NCBI GenBank assembly: GCA_016206945.1
Contig: JACQQP010000130.1
Location: 1 to 6,952 of the forward strand
Direction of reading: 5' to 3'
Length of the DNA stretch: 6,952 nucleotides
Source of the DNA: Candidatus Omnitrophota bacterium
Lineage (GTDB): Bacteria; Omnitrophota; Omnitrophia; Omnitrophales; Danuiimicrobiaceae
A program made the translations under genes and the position numbers. The notes beneath the pieces are model-generated. The model did no database searches, was not told where the DNA came from, and saw only the letters and a program-made list of their open reading frames with translations. Shown here in pieces: positions 6,258-6,952 of the stretch (position 1 is its first letter; each line of letters begins with the position of its first letter).

Positions 6258-6424
6258 GTCATCCCCGAATGCAGCGGAGCAGCACTGCGGCTCAGTCCTT
6301 GAATCGGTCGGATTCAAGGGCGAAGCCGCACGTGCTTTAACCGGGGATCCATATTCTAGATCCCCGCTTTTCCGCCAAAATACTCGTCGGACCCGACGCG
6401 CTTTGTGACGGGCGCGGGGATGAC
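6258..6424. mobile_element. MITE-like palindromic element between nuoA and nuoB
   Basis: A 167-base element has perfect 10-base terminal inverted repeats, GTCATCCCCG (6258-6267) and CGGGGATGAC (6415-6424). Inside, ATCCCCG (6261-6267) pairs with CGGGGAT (6342-6348), enclosing AGCACTGCGGCT (6281-6292) with AGCCGCACGTGCT (6324-6336, one extra base) and a perfect 9-base hairpin CCTTGAATC / GATTCAAGG (6297-6305, 6311-6319). GGGGATC (6343-6349) also pairs with GATCCCC (6359-6365), and CGTCGG (6385-6390) with CCGACG (6393-6398). It encodes no transposase, so it would be non-autonomous or a REP-type element. No target-site duplication is clear. It shares short blocks with the element at 14-153 and fills the nuoA-nuoB gap. 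Confidence 0.65.
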
Positions 6425-6437
6425 CCCTTCGGGGTCA
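6421..6437 (-). repeat. Perfect hairpin containing the nuoA stop codon
   Basis: TGACCCC (6421-6427) and GGGGTCA (6431-6437) form a perfect 7-base stem with a 3-base loop. The nuoA stop (6435-6437) is part of the stem and the right-hand terminal repeat of the MITE-like element overlaps the other side. It may be part of that element or an independent 3' stabilising hairpin for the short nuoA message. There is no T-run, so it is not a standard terminator. Confidence 0.6.
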
Positions 6438-6806
6438 CTTCCATTCCAGCACATTTTTCTTCCAAGCATACACCAGTCCGAAGCCCAAGATGACCAGAAA
6501 AATGAGCATTTCGATAAAGGCGAAAAGCCCCATTTGTTTGAAGGCAACCGCCCACGGGTAAATAAAGATCACTTCGATATCAAAAATGACAAAAATAAGG
6601 GCGTAGATGTAATACTGGGCTTTGAATTGAACCCAGGAGTCACCTTTTGCTTCGATGCCGCATTCGTAACTTGCTGATTTGATTGGGTTTGGTTTTTTAG
6701 GGGCAATGAATCGCGCCAAGATAATGGGAAGAAGCGGAAAGGTAATCGCAATGATTAGAAAGATGCCTAAGAACAGGTAATGATACTCATACGAATTAGG
6801 AAGCAT
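6435..6806 (-). CDS. nuoA: NADH-quinone oxidoreductase subunit A (NuoA, ND3 family)
   Basis: NuoA is a small membrane subunit next to NuoH that helps couple the Q module to proton pumping. The 123 residues have three transmembrane segments (about 10-34, 64-87, 95-115). Between the first two lies the conserved loop ASYECGIEAKGD (45-56, with Cys49), then AQYYIYALIFVIFDIEVIF (63-81) containing the acidic FDIE. The ATG at 6806 is preceded by GGAG 6 bases upstream. A TTG 12 bases further upstream in frame (6818) overlaps that ribosome site and is rejected. It is the first gene of the block as seen here and opens after about 146 bases of palindromic sequence. Length and topology are normal for the family. 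Confidence 0.96.
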   Translation of the reverse strand: MLPNSYEYHYLFLGIFLIIAITFPLLPIILARFIAPKKPNPIKSASYECGIEAKGDSWVQFKAQYYIYALIFVIFDIEVIFIYPWAVAFKQMGLFAFIEMLIFLVILGFGLVYAWKKNVLEWK

Positions 6807-6810
6807 ATGA

Positions 6811-6816
6811 CTCTCC
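6811..6816 (-). promoter_or_regulatory. Ribosome binding site that decides the nuoA start
   Basis: GGAGAG on the minus strand precedes the ATG at 6806 (GGAG with a 6-base spacer). It supports ATG 6806 rather than the TTG at 6818, which would overlap the site itself. Confidence 0.75.
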
Positions 6817-6829
6817 AAAACTTAGCTTA

Positions 6830-6858
6830 TGAGGGGTCAGGGAGTTTTCGACCCCTCA
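6830..6858. repeat. Hairpin in the nuoA leader
   Basis: TGAGGGGTC (6830-6838) pairs perfectly with GACCCCTCA (6850-6858) around an 11-base loop, 24 bases upstream of the nuoA ATG. Its arms resemble the TGACCCC / GGGGTCA hairpin at the nuoA stop. No T-run follows on the minus strand. Confidence 0.6.
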
Positions 6859-6915
6859 CCCTAGCCAGCTTCATTAAACTTTGTGATTGGAAGATCCATG
6901 AAGCTGGCATAGGGT
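6858..6915. repeat. Stem-loop with 17-base arms upstream of nuoA
   Basis: ACCCTA and GCCAGCTTCAT (6858-6874) pair with ATGAAGCTGGC (6898-6908) and TAGGGT (6910-6915), giving a 17-base stem with one bulged base (6909) and a 23-base loop (6875-6897). It directly adjoins the hairpin at 6830-6858 and a smaller TTACC/GGTAA stem (6915-6928). It could be the end of a dispersed repeat, the terminator region of an upstream gene or a structured 5' leader. No promoter could be assigned confidently here. Confidence 0.6.
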
Positions 6916-6935
6916 TACCAATCGGTAATCCCACG

Positions 6936-6952
6936 CGCACCGTAAAGGTGCG
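6936..6952. repeat. Short perfect hairpin at the window edge
   Basis: CGCACC (6936-6941) pairs with GGTGCG (6947-6952) around a 5-base loop. It is the outermost member of the hairpin cluster before nuoA, and the structure may continue beyond the window. Its function is unknown. Confidence 0.45.

Overview
This window carries one strand-wise gene block, entirely on the minus strand: part of a respiratory complex I (NADH:quinone oxidoreductase, nuo) operon. In transcription order, from high to low coordinates, it reads nuoA, nuoB, nuoC, nuoD, nuoI, a secreted DUF4140/DUF4139 coiled-coil protein, nuoH. All seven frames are open and full length. The six Nuo proteins keep their family signatures: the N2 cluster cysteines in NuoB, the quinone-site His and Tyr in NuoD, two four-cysteine ferredoxin motifs in NuoI, and the acidic quinone loop in NuoH. 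The last 162 bases and the first 146 bases (upstream of nuoA) hold no gene that I can support, only palindromic sequence.

The layout is unusual in three ways. First, nuoE, nuoF and nuoG, which normally lie between nuoD and nuoH/nuoI, are absent; a 169-base gap with an inverted repeat occupies that place. Second, the common H-then-I order is reversed to I-then-H. Third, a 569-residue exported protein of the DUF4139 (mucoidy inhibitor-like) family sits between nuoI and nuoH, and its stop codon directly abuts the nuoH start codon. Genes for nuoJ to nuoN are not in the window and could lie beyond position 1 or elsewhere.

Every gap longer than about 40 bases is filled by inverted-repeat DNA: a 140-base element after nuoH (14-153), a hairpin over the nuoI stop (3058-3095), a tandem/inverted repeat between nuoD and nuoI (3655-3781), a long AT-rich palindrome between nuoC and nuoD (4965-5127), a MITE-like element with 10-base terminal inverted repeats between nuoA and nuoB (6258-6424), and a cluster of hairpins before nuoA (6830-6952). 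Several look like members of dispersed repeat families; the window alone cannot prove copy number.

The organism is a Gram-negative-type bacterium with moderate GC, separate nuoC and nuoD, Shine-Dalgarno-led genes and repeat-rich spacers. From general familiarity, repeats of this style are seen in uncultured lineages such as Omnitrophota and in some Deltaproteobacteria or Planctomycetes. That placement is a tentative inference. Functionally, NuoB, C, D and I form the quinone-reducing (Q) module, NuoA and NuoH help anchor it to the membrane, and the electron donor is open because no NADH-oxidising module is visible.
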